Source: JAAYQU01 sp037441445
GTDB taxonomy: Bacteria; Bacteroidota; Bacteroidia; Bacteroidales; Salinivirgaceae
Length of the DNA: 25,723 nt
NCBI GenBank assembly: GCA_037441445.1
Contig: JBBISE010000033.1
Span: 1-25,723 of the forward strand
Direction of reading: 5' to 3'
The notes under the pieces were generated by a model. The model was given only the letters and a program-made list of their open reading frames with translations, searched no databases and was not told the origin of the DNA. Each line of letters starts with the position of its first letter. Position 1 is the stretch's first letter. This document shows, one piece after another, positions 8,071 through 15,446 of this stretch. A program made the position numbers and the translations under genes.

Positions 8071-8117
8071 AGATGAATTTTTTTTACTTTTTACTGTCCC
8101 AAAAGTGAGTCAACAAA

Positions 8118-9770
8118 CTATTTCCCCGGACAAACTTTTACGATAGCCTCGCCCAAATTGTGGCTTCCGTATGCTTTGTCGAACTGTTCGCTGAACTTGC
8201 CGGCTAACATGCGAGCGGTTTTCTCATAATCGTCCTTGTCTGCCCACACGTTTCTGGGTGTCAGAATTTCCTGTGGAACGTTGGGGCATGTTTGGGGAAC
8301 GCTGACATGGAAAATGCTGTCGGTTGCGTATTGTACATTATCCAACTCGCCATTCAACGCAGCTTCGACCATGGCACGTGTAAAACGCAGTTTTATGCGC
8401 GACCCGACGCCATATTTTCCACCACTCCAGCCTGTATTAACAAGGAAAACCTTCGCCTTGTGCTGTTTCATTTTTTCGCCCAGCATCTGCGCGTAAACAG
8501 CAGGTTGCGATGGCATGAATGGAGCACCGAAGAAACGGCTGAAAGTAACCTGAGGTTCGGTTACTCCGGTTTCGGTACCGGCAAGTTTCGATGTGTATCC
8601 CATTAAAAACCAAAGCATTGCCTGGTTTTCATCCAATCGCGAGATGGGTGGAATAACACCATAAGCATCGGCAGTAAGGAACAAAATGGTGGATGGATGC
8701 CCGCCCACCGACGATTTTTTTATGTTGCTCAGGAATTCCAACGGATAGGAAGAGCGGCTGTTCTGCGTTAAGCGTGTGTCAAAATAATCGGGTTTGCCAT
8801 TAGGGTAAACCATAGCGTTTTCAATGATTACACCGTGGTTCAGGTAATCGTCTTTGTGCATTACGGCATTCCAGATTTCAGGTTCTGCCTCCTGCGTAAT
8901 ATCAATCATTTTTGCATAACATCCATTTTCGAAGTTGGCAATGCCGGTTTCGTTCCACCCGTGTTCGTCGTCACCCAGCAGTGCGCGGTTTGGATCGGCA
9001 GAAAGGGTGGTTTTTCCGGTTCCGGAAAGTCCCAGCAGGAGAGCCGTGCGACCGTCAGCACCTTCGTTGGCTGAACAATGCAGTGGCAGAATGCCTTCTA
9101 ACGGCAAATAGTAGTTCATTACGGTGAAAATCAGTTTCTTCATGCTGCCCATGTAGGCCGAACCATACACAATGCCCATGCGGCGTTCGAAGTCAATAAC
9201 CACAACCATGTCGGATGTTTGTCCTTTTTCGTTTTTGCGCAAACGACCGTTGTATCGTTCGGGGTTCAGTTTAGAGTCGGGAACGGAAAGCAACGTAAAG
9301 GGCTTCTCAGCAAAAATACTTTTCTTTATGTCGCTGGGAACCGGACGGAACATGTTGTCAATAAAAACGGCCGAAAGGGCTTTATTGGTAATGGTTTTCA
9401 CGGGTAAGGCATAGGTCGAATCGGCACCAACAACGCGGTCAACCTCAAACAGGTTTTCTGATTCGCCCAAGGTTTTCAGGGCATCTTCAAACAACATGTC
9501 GAACGTATCGGGAGCCATAGGGACATTATTGGCTGATGTCCAGTCTATTAAATGTTGCGTTGCCTCGTGTTTTACCAGGTAGGTGTCTTTGGGGCTTCGT
9601 CCGGTCGATTCGGGGGCTGTCCATGTAGCCAGGGCTCCACATTCCATTACCAGGGCTTCGTGTTTCTCGACACTGGTTTTGATCATGTCGCGGCGGTTGA
9701 TGTTTTTGCCCACGTTTTTGTGCTTTTTCAGCATCTCGCTGATTTGGTGGTTAAAATTAGAATTTTGCAT
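8118..9770 (-). CDS. pckA: Phosphoenolpyruvate carboxykinase (ATP)
   Basis: Cytoplasmic enzyme interconverting oxaloacetate plus ATP with phosphoenolpyruvate, CO2 and ADP; in fermenting Bacteroidetes it often runs toward oxaloacetate and succinate. The 550 residues show LHCSANEG (231-238), the kinase P-loop GLSGTGKTT (247-255), the metal-binding GDDEHGW (266-272), and the C-terminal YTSKLAGTE and FSRFFGAPFMP segments typical of the ATP-dependent family; the GTP-type signature is absent. The start is ATG at 9770 (MQNSNFNHQI), giving the usual length plus a short N-terminal tail; the frame is open to 9899, but only from a TTG and without family-like sequence. It has its own promoter 189 bp upstream, a long leader and a strong terminator, so it appears to be a single-gene unit. 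Other genes of the same metabolic node (pyruvate kinase, carboxyltransferase) are nearby. Confidence 0.97.
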   Translation of the reverse strand: MQNSNFNHQISEMLKKHKNVGKNINRRDMIKTSVEKHEALVMECGALATWTAPESTGRSPKDTYLVKHEATQHLIDWTSANNVPMAPDTFDMLFEDALKTLGESENLFEVDRVVGADSTYALPVKTITNKALSAVFIDNMFRPVPSDIKKSIFAEKPFTLLSVPDSKLNPERYNGRLRKNEKGQTSDMVVVIDFERRMGIVYGSAYMGSMKKLIFTVMNYYLPLEGILPLHCSANEGADGRTALLLGLSGTGKTTLSADPNRALLGDDEHGWNETGIANFENGCYAKMIDITQEAEPEIWNAVMHKDDYLNHGVIIENAMVYPNGKPDYFDTRLTQNSRSSYPLEFLSNIKKSSVGGHPSTILFLTADAYGVIPPISRLDENQAMLWFLMGYTSKLAGTETGVTEPQVTFSRFFGAPFMPSQPAVYAQMLGEKMKQHKAKVFLVNTGWSGGKYGVGSRIKLRFTRAMVEAALNGELDNVQYATDSIFHVSVPQTCPNVPQEILTPRNVWADKDDYEKTARMLAGKFSEQFDKAYGSHNLGEAIVKVCPGK

Positions 9771-9955
9771 ACTGATTCTACTTATTTTTCTGTTTGTCAA
9801 TAAAAATTCAACGTACCATAAAAACAAAAACACCCTGATCTCAAAAATCAAATTCCCAACCTGGGTTTTCTGCTTTTCTTGATGAGGGCGACTTATCAAT
9901 CACCGTGTATTTTCCGCCTAATGTTCTCTGTTTACAAGTACAACGTGATTTACAG
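9771..9955 (-). promoter_or_regulatory. Long (about 185-nt) leader of pckA
   Basis: If transcription starts just downstream of the TATCTTTG box at 9959-9966, the pckA message carries an untranslated leader of about 185 nt, much longer than others in this window. CGCCT near its 5' end can pair with AGGCG about 40 nt later, and CCCAGGTTGGG lies in its middle. I do not recognise a known riboswitch class. Regulation through this leader is inference. Confidence 0.4.
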
Positions 9956-9958
9956 GCG

Positions 9959-9989
9959 CAAAGATAGAAAGGTATTTCGGTACAACAAA
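9959..9989 (-). promoter_or_regulatory. pckA: pckA promoter, TTTG-N19-TATCTTTG
   Basis: On the minus strand a TTTG -33 box (9986-9989) is separated by 19 bp from a TATCTTTG -7 box (9959-9966). Both elements and the spacing fit the Bacteroidetes housekeeping consensus TTTG-N19-TAnnTTTG. It is the best promoter in the window and fires toward pckA. Confidence 0.75.
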
Positions 9990-10092
9990 CGTTTGCAGTG
10001 AAAAATTTTACCGGGGTTTGGAAACCGTTCAGCTTGTCCATGGAAGTGAAACATTAAAAATGATATTTTACTATACTTTTTTTTTCGACGAT

Positions 10093-10223
10093 ATCCTTCG
10101 CTGCGCTCAGTATGACAATCAGTTATGAGGAAAAGGGATGGAAAGAAGGCGGCTGCGCCGCCTTCTTTCCATCCCCCTCTAACTAAGGACTGTCATCCTG
10201 AGTGGAGAAACGGAGCGAAGGAT
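10093..10223. repeat. REP/MITE-like nested palindromic element
   Basis: Intergenic palindromic unit of about 131 bp. The core is a perfect 19-bp inverted repeat (10135-10153 with 10157-10175, loop TGC) rich in GGCGGC/GCCGCC. Around it lie imperfect outer arms: ATCCTTCGCT...CTCAGTATGACA on the left (10093-10117) and TGTCATCCTGAG...AGCGAAGGAT on the right (10191-10223). The outer sequence resembles the TGTCATCCTGAG-type intergenic repeats scattered in many bacterial genomes. It has no coding capacity, so it would be a non-autonomous element or a REP-like unit. It sits between the divergent pckA and DUF4153 promoters. No second copy is in this window. Confidence 0.75.
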
Positions 10224-10299
10224 CACGTAAAAGCGATAAGTTGCTTGCCCGATAATCATGTTCTTGTGTGTCTTTTTCTTTAATCATGGGCGTTTCATA

Positions 10300-10334
10300 T
10301 TTGTTAGTTTTTAAGCAATTTATTCTTATATTTG
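10300..10334 (+). promoter_or_regulatory. Promoter of the DUF4153 gene
   Basis: TTTG at 10300-10303 and TATATTTG at 10327-10334 form a Bacteroidetes-type -33/-7 pair with a slightly long 23-bp spacer, 41 bp before the ATG at 10376. The -7 box is an exact TAnnTTTG match. Confidence 0.55.
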
Positions 10335-10375
10335 AACGTTAGCCAAATTGCTTTTATCCAAAACACCCACTCACC

Positions 10376-11635
10376 ATGCAAACAAAAATCAAAGAAAATA
10401 TCGACAATCCGCAAATGCTGGAACAGCTTTACCGGGAAGACAAAAAAGGGTTCGAAAAGGCGTTTCGGGAAATCGACCCTGTGTTTGGATCAAATCCGCT
10501 CATCGAATTTTGGAAAGCCCGGCTCGATTATGTTCCGCTAAAGGACGATACGTTCAAAATCAGCAAAAAAGAGATTCTGTTTTTGCTCATTTCCTGTGCC
10601 ATTGCCAGTTTCCTGATTAAAATTCCTAAAATTTTTGACATCAACATAGATCAATTTCACTACTTTGAAAAGAATACCACGTTAATACTGTTTTTTGGAC
10701 TGGCGGTTTTTGCCTTGTTGACTAAAAACATGCTGAAAAGGTGGCCTCTCCTTATCACTTTTGCAACATTCGCTGTGTCGGCACTGTTTGTCAACCTGCT
10801 TCCCTCCAATCATGCCAGCCAGACAATCAATCTGACTTATTTGCACCTTCCCTTCATGTTTTGGTGCCTTTATGGACTGATTTTCATCGACTTTGACCTG
10901 AAAAACAAAGCTGCCCGGTTCGATTTCATTAAACACAACGGCGACTTAGCCATTATGATGGCCATGATAGCCATTGCCGGAGGAATTCTTACCGGAATGA
11001 CCGTGGCGTTGTTCGAAGCCATTGATATTAAAATTGGTGAATTCTATTTTCAATATATTGTTATGTGTGGTGCAGTATCGCTACCCATTGTGGCAACCTT
11101 TGTAATTCAAAAATTTCCTATGGTTACCAACAAAATAGCCCCGGTTATTGCCAACATTTTCAGTCCGTTAGTACTCATAACCTTAGTCATTTACCTTACA
11201 AGTATCGCCGTCACAGGAAAAGATCCCTACAACGACCGCGATTTTCTGCTGGTATTCAACGCCATGCTTTTGGGCGTTATGGCCATTGTGGTTTTTGCCA
11301 TTTCGGGACTTTCGGGCGACAAGCGGATTCGTTTTTCGGAATGGACGCTGTTTGCCCTTGCCATAGTCACGTTAATCATTGATTTAGTGGTGCTTTCGGC
11401 CATTCTTTATCGTTTGGGCGAATATGGTTTTACGCCAAACCGGACAGCGGCATTGGTCACGAATATGCTTATTTTTGGGAATTTAATTCTCATAACCAAA
11501 GATTTATATCTTGTCAACTTCAAAAGTAGAAGTGTGCAACAGGTAGAGCAAACCATTTCCAACTATCTGCCCTGGTACGCCATTTGGGTAGCTGTGGTGG
11601 TTTTTGGGTTTCCGGTGATTTTTGGGGTGAGTTAG
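10376..11635 (+). CDS. DUF4153 integral membrane protein
   Basis: Polytopic inner-membrane protein of 419 residues and unknown function. After a cytoplasmic N-terminal region of about 65 residues come roughly ten or eleven hydrophobic helices (for example EILFLLISCAIASFLI, TTLILFFGLAVFALL, LAIMMAMIAIAGGILTGM and the final WYAIWVAVVVFGFPVIF). Loops carry KDPYNDRDFLLVFNAML and RLGEYGFTPNR, the latter resembling the conserved Y-G-F/L-T-x-x-R segment of DUF4153 proteins. It has its own promoter and ends 66 bp before pyruvate kinase, without a clear terminator between, so the two may be partly co-transcribed. The family is widespread but uncharacterised; I assign the family with fair confidence and no function. 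Confidence 0.8.
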   Translation: MQTKIKENIDNPQMLEQLYREDKKGFEKAFREIDPVFGSNPLIEFWKARLDYVPLKDDTFKISKKEILFLLISCAIASFLIKIPKIFDINIDQFHYFEKNTTLILFFGLAVFALLTKNMLKRWPLLITFATFAVSALFVNLLPSNHASQTINLTYLHLPFMFWCLYGLIFIDFDLKNKAARFDFIKHNGDLAIMMAMIAIAGGILTGMTVALFEAIDIKIGEFYFQYIVMCGAVSLPIVATFVIQKFPMVTNKIAPVIANIFSPLVLITLVIYLTSIAVTGKDPYNDRDFLLVFNAMLLGVMAIVVFAISGLSGDKRIRFSEWTLFALAIVTLIIDLVVLSAILYRLGEYGFTPNRTAALVTNMLIFGNLILITKDLYLVNFKSRSVQQVEQTISNYLPWYAIWVAVVVFGFPVIFGVS

Positions 11636-11701
11636 ACCTCAATTGAAAACATATCATAATCCTCAAAAAAAACTTAATTTGGAAAAACAAAAACCTTCTC
11701 C

Positions 11702-13132
11702 ATGGAATATCACGAATCAAAAACCAAAATCATCGCCACCCTTGGGCCGGCATCAGCACCCAAAGAGGTGTTGCGACAACTGTTTCAGAAAGGCGTTGCC
11801 GTTTGCCGCCTGAACTTTTCGCACAGCAATTACGACACTCACGTTGAAGCCATAAAAACCATTCGTGAACTAAATATGGAACTGGACATGAACGTGGCTA
11901 TCCTGGCCGATTTGCAAGGCCCTAAAATCCGCATTGGCGAAGTGGAAAACAATGCCGTGGAACTGGTTGAAGGAGCGGAGTTTTCGTTTACAACGCACAA
12001 ATGTGTTGGCAATGCTCAAATGGCTTATCTAAGCTATCAAACTTTCCCACAGGATGTTGCCACCGGCGATGTGGTGTTGGTTGACGACGGCAAAATAAAA
12101 CTCATTGTAACAGAAACAAACCGGATTGATACGGTAAAAACCAAGGTGTTGGCCGGCGGCAAACTCTCCTCGAAAAAAGGGGTTAACCTGCCAAATACCA
12201 GAATCTCCATGCCCGGCCTGACCGAAAAAGATAAGGAAGATGCCCTTTTTGCGCTTCAGCACAACGTGGACTGGATTGCGTTGTCGTTTGTACGATATGC
12301 TACGGATATTTTGGAAATCAAAGATTTAATTAAGAAACAGCGCAAGAATACTTCGGTTATTGCCAAAATTGAAAAACCGGAGGCCTTGCTGGAAATTGAC
12401 AATATTATTGACCTTGCCGACGGCATAATGGTTGCCCGTGGTGATTTGGGTGTGGAAGTTGATTTTTACAAAGTTCCCATAATCCAGAAAGAGATTGTAA
12501 ACAAGTGCATTGCCGCATCAAAACCCGTAATTGTAGCCACCCAGATGATGGAAAGCATGATTACGAACTTCCGTCCCACCCGCGCCGAAGCCAATGACGT
12601 GGCCAATGCCGTAATTGACGGTGCGGACACGGTGATGTTGAGCGGCGAAACGTCGGTGGGAAAATATCCCGTTGAGGTTATTGAATGTATGAACGACATT
12701 ATTCAATGTACCGAAGTGAAGGCTTACAAATACAACCGAGGCGTGGCGCCATCGGAGTTTAGCCAGACGTTCATTGTCGATTCGTTGTGCTACAACGCTT
12801 CCATGCTGGCCACCCAATCGAAGGCCTCGGCCATTGTAATTTTTACTCGCTCCGAACGTGCCATTTACCAGCTCGCAGGACATCGTCCTAATGCAAAAAT
12901 TTTCGCATTTACCGATGATAACGAACTAATTAGCAAACTTTCGCTTTTGTGGGGAGTGAAAGCCTGCGCTTTTAGTTTCGATAAAAATATCGATCAGGCC
13001 ATAGCGTGGTCTCTTGATTTGCTGAAGAAAAAGCAGGAAATAAAACCCAACGACATTGTGGTTCACCTGGGAAGCACGCCCCTTTCGGAACGCGAGAGGT
13101 TGAATATGTTAAAGATTACGTATGTGGGTTAA
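11702..13132 (+). CDS. pyk: Pyruvate kinase
   Basis: Final glycolytic enzyme, converting phosphoenolpyruvate and ADP to pyruvate and ATP in the cytoplasm. In the 476 residues the order is: N-terminal strand TKIIATLGPAS (8-18), RLNFSHS (36-42), the B-domain region (about 75-165), the catalytic VIAKIEKPEAL (219-229, Lys222 and Glu224), the metal/phosphate site MVARGDLGVE (243-252), ATQMMESM with Thr280, and the signature PTRAEANDVANAVIDGADT followed by MLSGETSVGKYP (311-323). A C-terminal allosteric domain (about 350-476) is complete. Length is typical of bacterial tetrameric forms. Its stop is 2 bp from the end of the convergent ccsA-like gene. It lies among other genes of phosphoenolpyruvate, pyruvate and oxaloacetate metabolism. 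Confidence 0.97.
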   Translation: MEYHESKTKIIATLGPASAPKEVLRQLFQKGVAVCRLNFSHSNYDTHVEAIKTIRELNMELDMNVAILADLQGPKIRIGEVENNAVELVEGAEFSFTTHKCVGNAQMAYLSYQTFPQDVATGDVVLVDDGKIKLIVTETNRIDTVKTKVLAGGKLSSKKGVNLPNTRISMPGLTEKDKEDALFALQHNVDWIALSFVRYATDILEIKDLIKKQRKNTSVIAKIEKPEALLEIDNIIDLADGIMVARGDLGVEVDFYKVPIIQKEIVNKCIAASKPVIVATQMMESMITNFRPTRAEANDVANAVIDGADTVMLSGETSVGKYPVEVIECMNDIIQCTEVKAYKYNRGVAPSEFSQTFIVDSLCYNASMLATQSKASAIVIFTRSERAIYQLAGHRPNAKIFAFTDDNELISKLSLLWGVKACAFSFDKNIDQAIAWSLDLLKKKQEIKPNDIVVHLGSTPLSERERLNMLKITYVG

Positions 13133-13134
13133 AT

Positions 13135-13938
13135 TTACGAATACACATGCACACTATTCTGTGCCGATGGTAAATAATTAATTCCAAACCAGCAAATTAA
13201 CAAAACCACGAACGACAGGGCTAAAATCCACATGGCCATACTAATTTTTCGTGGCCGGTGAAAACGCAAGTGAATGTACAACATATAGACCAACCAGGTC
13301 AGAAGCGCCCACGTCTCTTTCGGATCCCAGGTCCAGTAGTGCCCCCAGGCTTCTTTGGCCCAAACGGCACCAAAGACCAAACCCAATGTCAGAAAAGCAA
13401 ATCCCAGGTAAACAACATTATCGGCCATGAAAAGCCATTGACCCTGGGTTTGGTTTTGGTTTTGGCGCAACGTGTACAAACCGTAAAGTGCCACCAACGA
13501 GGAAACGCCCAAAAAAGCATACGCCAAAATATATACTATGACATGCGGAACAAACCAGACGCTTTGCAACGCGGGCATCAAGGTTTTCTCGAAGGTCTCG
13601 GGGTGTAACAGATTAATAATCAAAAACAAGGTTGCCATAATTACACTGTAAAACAAAAACCAAAGATACCGCCAGCGGACATAAACCAGAAAACCTATCA
13701 ACGAAAGGAAAAGCGAGTACCACAAACGGGTTTCGCCCAGGGTGCGCATGGGTGGTCTTTCTAGTTTAATCCACAGGAGAGTTACAAATCCGGTTAAAAC
13801 GGCAATTCCCAGACCCGTTATTACAATTCCTGCAACCTGTTTGCCTTTTACTTTCCGTGTAAGGAAAAGAAGTAAACTTCCAATCAACCATAGAATTATG
13901 GAAATAAAAGCAAATTTTGGAAAATCAGCCCAGTTCAT
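13135..13938 (-). CDS. ccsA: Cytochrome c biogenesis protein CcsA (ResC/CcmC-like)
   Basis: Membrane haem-handling protein of system II cytochrome c maturation, which with ResB carries haem across the inner membrane and attaches it to apocytochromes. It has 267 residues with seven or eight hydrophobic helices, the periplasmic tryptophan-rich WWD segment WGHYWTWDPKETW (198-210), and candidate haem-ligand histidines His132 (VPHVIVYILAY) and His223 in the helix after the WWD segment. TLGETRLWYS (66-75) is also typical. It lies 52 bp downstream of the ResB gene on the same strand, so the pair is probably one operon in the order resB-ccsA. No nrfHA genes or other cytochrome genes occur in the window, so the target cytochrome is not visible. 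Confidence 0.92.
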   Translation of the reverse strand: MNWADFPKFAFISIILWLIGSLLLFLTRKVKGKQVAGIVITGLGIAVLTGFVTLLWIKLERPPMRTLGETRLWYSLFLSLIGFLVYVRWRYLWFLFYSVIMATLFLIINLLHPETFEKTLMPALQSVWFVPHVIVYILAYAFLGVSSLVALYGLYTLRQNQNQTQGQWLFMADNVVYLGFAFLTLGLVFGAVWAKEAWGHYWTWDPKETWALLTWLVYMLYIHLRFHRPRKISMAMWILALSFVVLLICWFGINYLPSAQNSVHVYS

Positions 13939-13990
13939 AGTTGTGTGTTTTTAAATTCGCATTACGTTTCTAACTCGGTATTGTCGGAGG

Positions 13991-15256
13991 TTAATCTTTA
14001 TTTTCGGTTACGTATATACGGCGTCCCCACCAAACCATAAAAAATGCTCCGGCCATGAGCATGTAAAAACCTGTATAGACAATAGGCAGCCATGGGTCGC
14101 TCACCACCTCAATTACACTGTAGTTCGACCATTTGCCCAACTGGCTGTTATAGCTTAATTGGTACAGATTATAGCCCTCGATGCCATGGGGTCTGTTAAC
14201 AATAACTCGCACTGTATCAATACTATTGTCGCTATGACGGACAGCTAAAACCGACGAATATTCTTTCGGTTCAGGAGGGCTCAACGAAATGGCCAATTCA
14301 GAATTTAGCTCCAAAACATCGGGTGTGCGACCAAAACCGCCCGGGGAAATCCACCCTTCCATTTTCTGGCTTGTTGTCAGGTTTGTTGCCTCAACGAAAG
14401 CTGCAGAAGTAGCCATTGGCTTGTCGGTGGCATGAAAGCCCGAGTCCGTCAACGCGGCGTATTTAATGAATTTTGTGACTTTCAGGTCAAACCCCGAAAC
14501 GTTTACCTGAAAACCAGTGTCGATCATCTGGAACGATTTTCCGGCTTTGTTTATAAAGTCACGACTTTGCGGATTAAATATCAATAACTTGGGATTGTAT
14601 TCGTTAATGTCAAAATCGATAAGTTGCACTGAAAACGGCAGCTTAAACATCTGTTTCTGGTCGTTAACAGCCACATTAGTAAAATCAGCCTGCTCGTATA
14701 GTTGAACCTTCAATCGTTGCAAATCAGACGCGCCAAACGAAGCTGCCGCCAAAATAACCCAAAGTCCTGCATGGTTTAGCAAAAATCCGATGTTGTTCTT
14801 TTTCAAAGGTATAGCCCTTTTGCAGGTCGTAAAACCCAAAACAAGCAAAAGAAACAACGTAGAAACAATCATTAACCAACTATGCATTACATTAGTCAGT
14901 CCTAACATGTTAAATATCGGCAAATCGACAACAGTTCCCTGAGGAAAAACGCCCATGAATATGGCGGCAACGAAAAAAAGCGAGATGGAGGCCATGGCTG
15001 CTGGTACCGAAGCAAACCACTGAACCCATTTTTTGTCTTTAAACAACAGCCAGGTTCCCAAAATTGCAACACCAAAAAGCAGAAAAACAATGATACTCAA
15101 TGGTAATACGGGCAGCAACCCCGTCTTGTGTGGCAACAAAAGTTCAAGGATGAAGGATAAAACCAACAAATCAAACATAATTATAAAACTCTCTTTATAG
15201 CCCCACGGGTGCTTCCAAAGCGGCTTTGATGATTTTTGTATTTCCTGTTGTTCCAT
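13991..15256 (-). CDS. resB: Cytochrome c biogenesis protein ResB (CcsB)
   Basis: Partner of CcsA in system II cytochrome c synthesis; holds a large domain outside the inner membrane. The 421 residues begin with a short cytoplasmic tail (WKHPWGYKESF), then membrane helices (about 22-45, 55-75, 85-105, 120-145 and 155-175), a soluble periplasmic domain (about 180-385) with GWISPGGFGR and RPHGIEGYNLYQLSYN near its end, and a final helix (SDPWLPIVYTGFYMLMAGAFF) followed by a cytoplasmic WWGRR tail. This architecture is the usual one for ResB proteins linked to CcsA in Bacteroidetes. ATG at 15256 fits the conserved start. It is first in the pair with ccsA and is divergent from the carboxyltransferase gene; I see no clear promoter box on its side. 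Confidence 0.9.
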   Translation of the reverse strand: MEQQEIQKSSKPLWKHPWGYKESFIIMFDLLVLSFILELLLPHKTGLLPVLPLSIIVFLLFGVAILGTWLLFKDKKWVQWFASVPAAMASISLFFVAAIFMGVFPQGTVVDLPIFNMLGLTNVMHSWLMIVSTLFLLLVLGFTTCKRAIPLKKNNIGFLLNHAGLWVILAAASFGASDLQRLKVQLYEQADFTNVAVNDQKQMFKLPFSVQLIDFDINEYNPKLLIFNPQSRDFINKAGKSFQMIDTGFQVNVSGFDLKVTKFIKYAALTDSGFHATDKPMATSAAFVEATNLTTSQKMEGWISPGGFGRTPDVLELNSELAISLSPPEPKEYSSVLAVRHSDNSIDTVRVIVNRPHGIEGYNLYQLSYNSQLGKWSNYSVIEVVSDPWLPIVYTGFYMLMAGAFFMVWWGRRIYVTENKD

Positions 15257-15354
15257 AAATATCTAAGAATAAATATGTTGCTAAACATAAAACAGAATTT
15301 CGCACCACGCGAAAAAAAACACGAACAAAGAAATCTCATTCCCTGTAAACATAA

Positions 15355-15362
15355 TATCTTTG
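15355..15362 (+). promoter_or_regulatory. -7 promoter box (TATCTTTG) of the carboxyltransferase gene
   Basis: TATCTTTG is an exact TAnnTTTG match in the divergent intergenic region, 84 bp before the ATG at 15447. No good -33 TTTG lies at the expected distance, so confidence is moderate. Confidence 0.5.
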
Positions 15363-15446
15363 TCCAACGTTTGTTATACAAAGTAAACCGTTTTTTCGAA
15401 TTGATACTTCAAAATCAGAATAAAAAAACATAATCACAAATTCAAT

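Noticed and set aside
8118..9899. An extended pckA protein starting at 9899.
   Set aside because: The start would be TTG, and the 43 extra residues are unlike the family; the ATG at 9770 gives the expected length.
9841..10041. A 66-codon minus-strand frame upstream of pckA.
   Set aside because: It overlaps the pckA promoter and leader, has no recognisable protein features, and is better explained as untranslated sequence.
7691..10298. A 14-bp inverted match (ATGAAACGCCCATG at 7691-7704 and CATGGGCGTTTCAT at 10285-10298) flanking pckA, as if bounding a mobile unit.
   Set aside because: About one such 14-bp match is expected by chance in a 25-kb sequence, there are no target duplications or transposase, and pckA is a core gene with its own normal signals.
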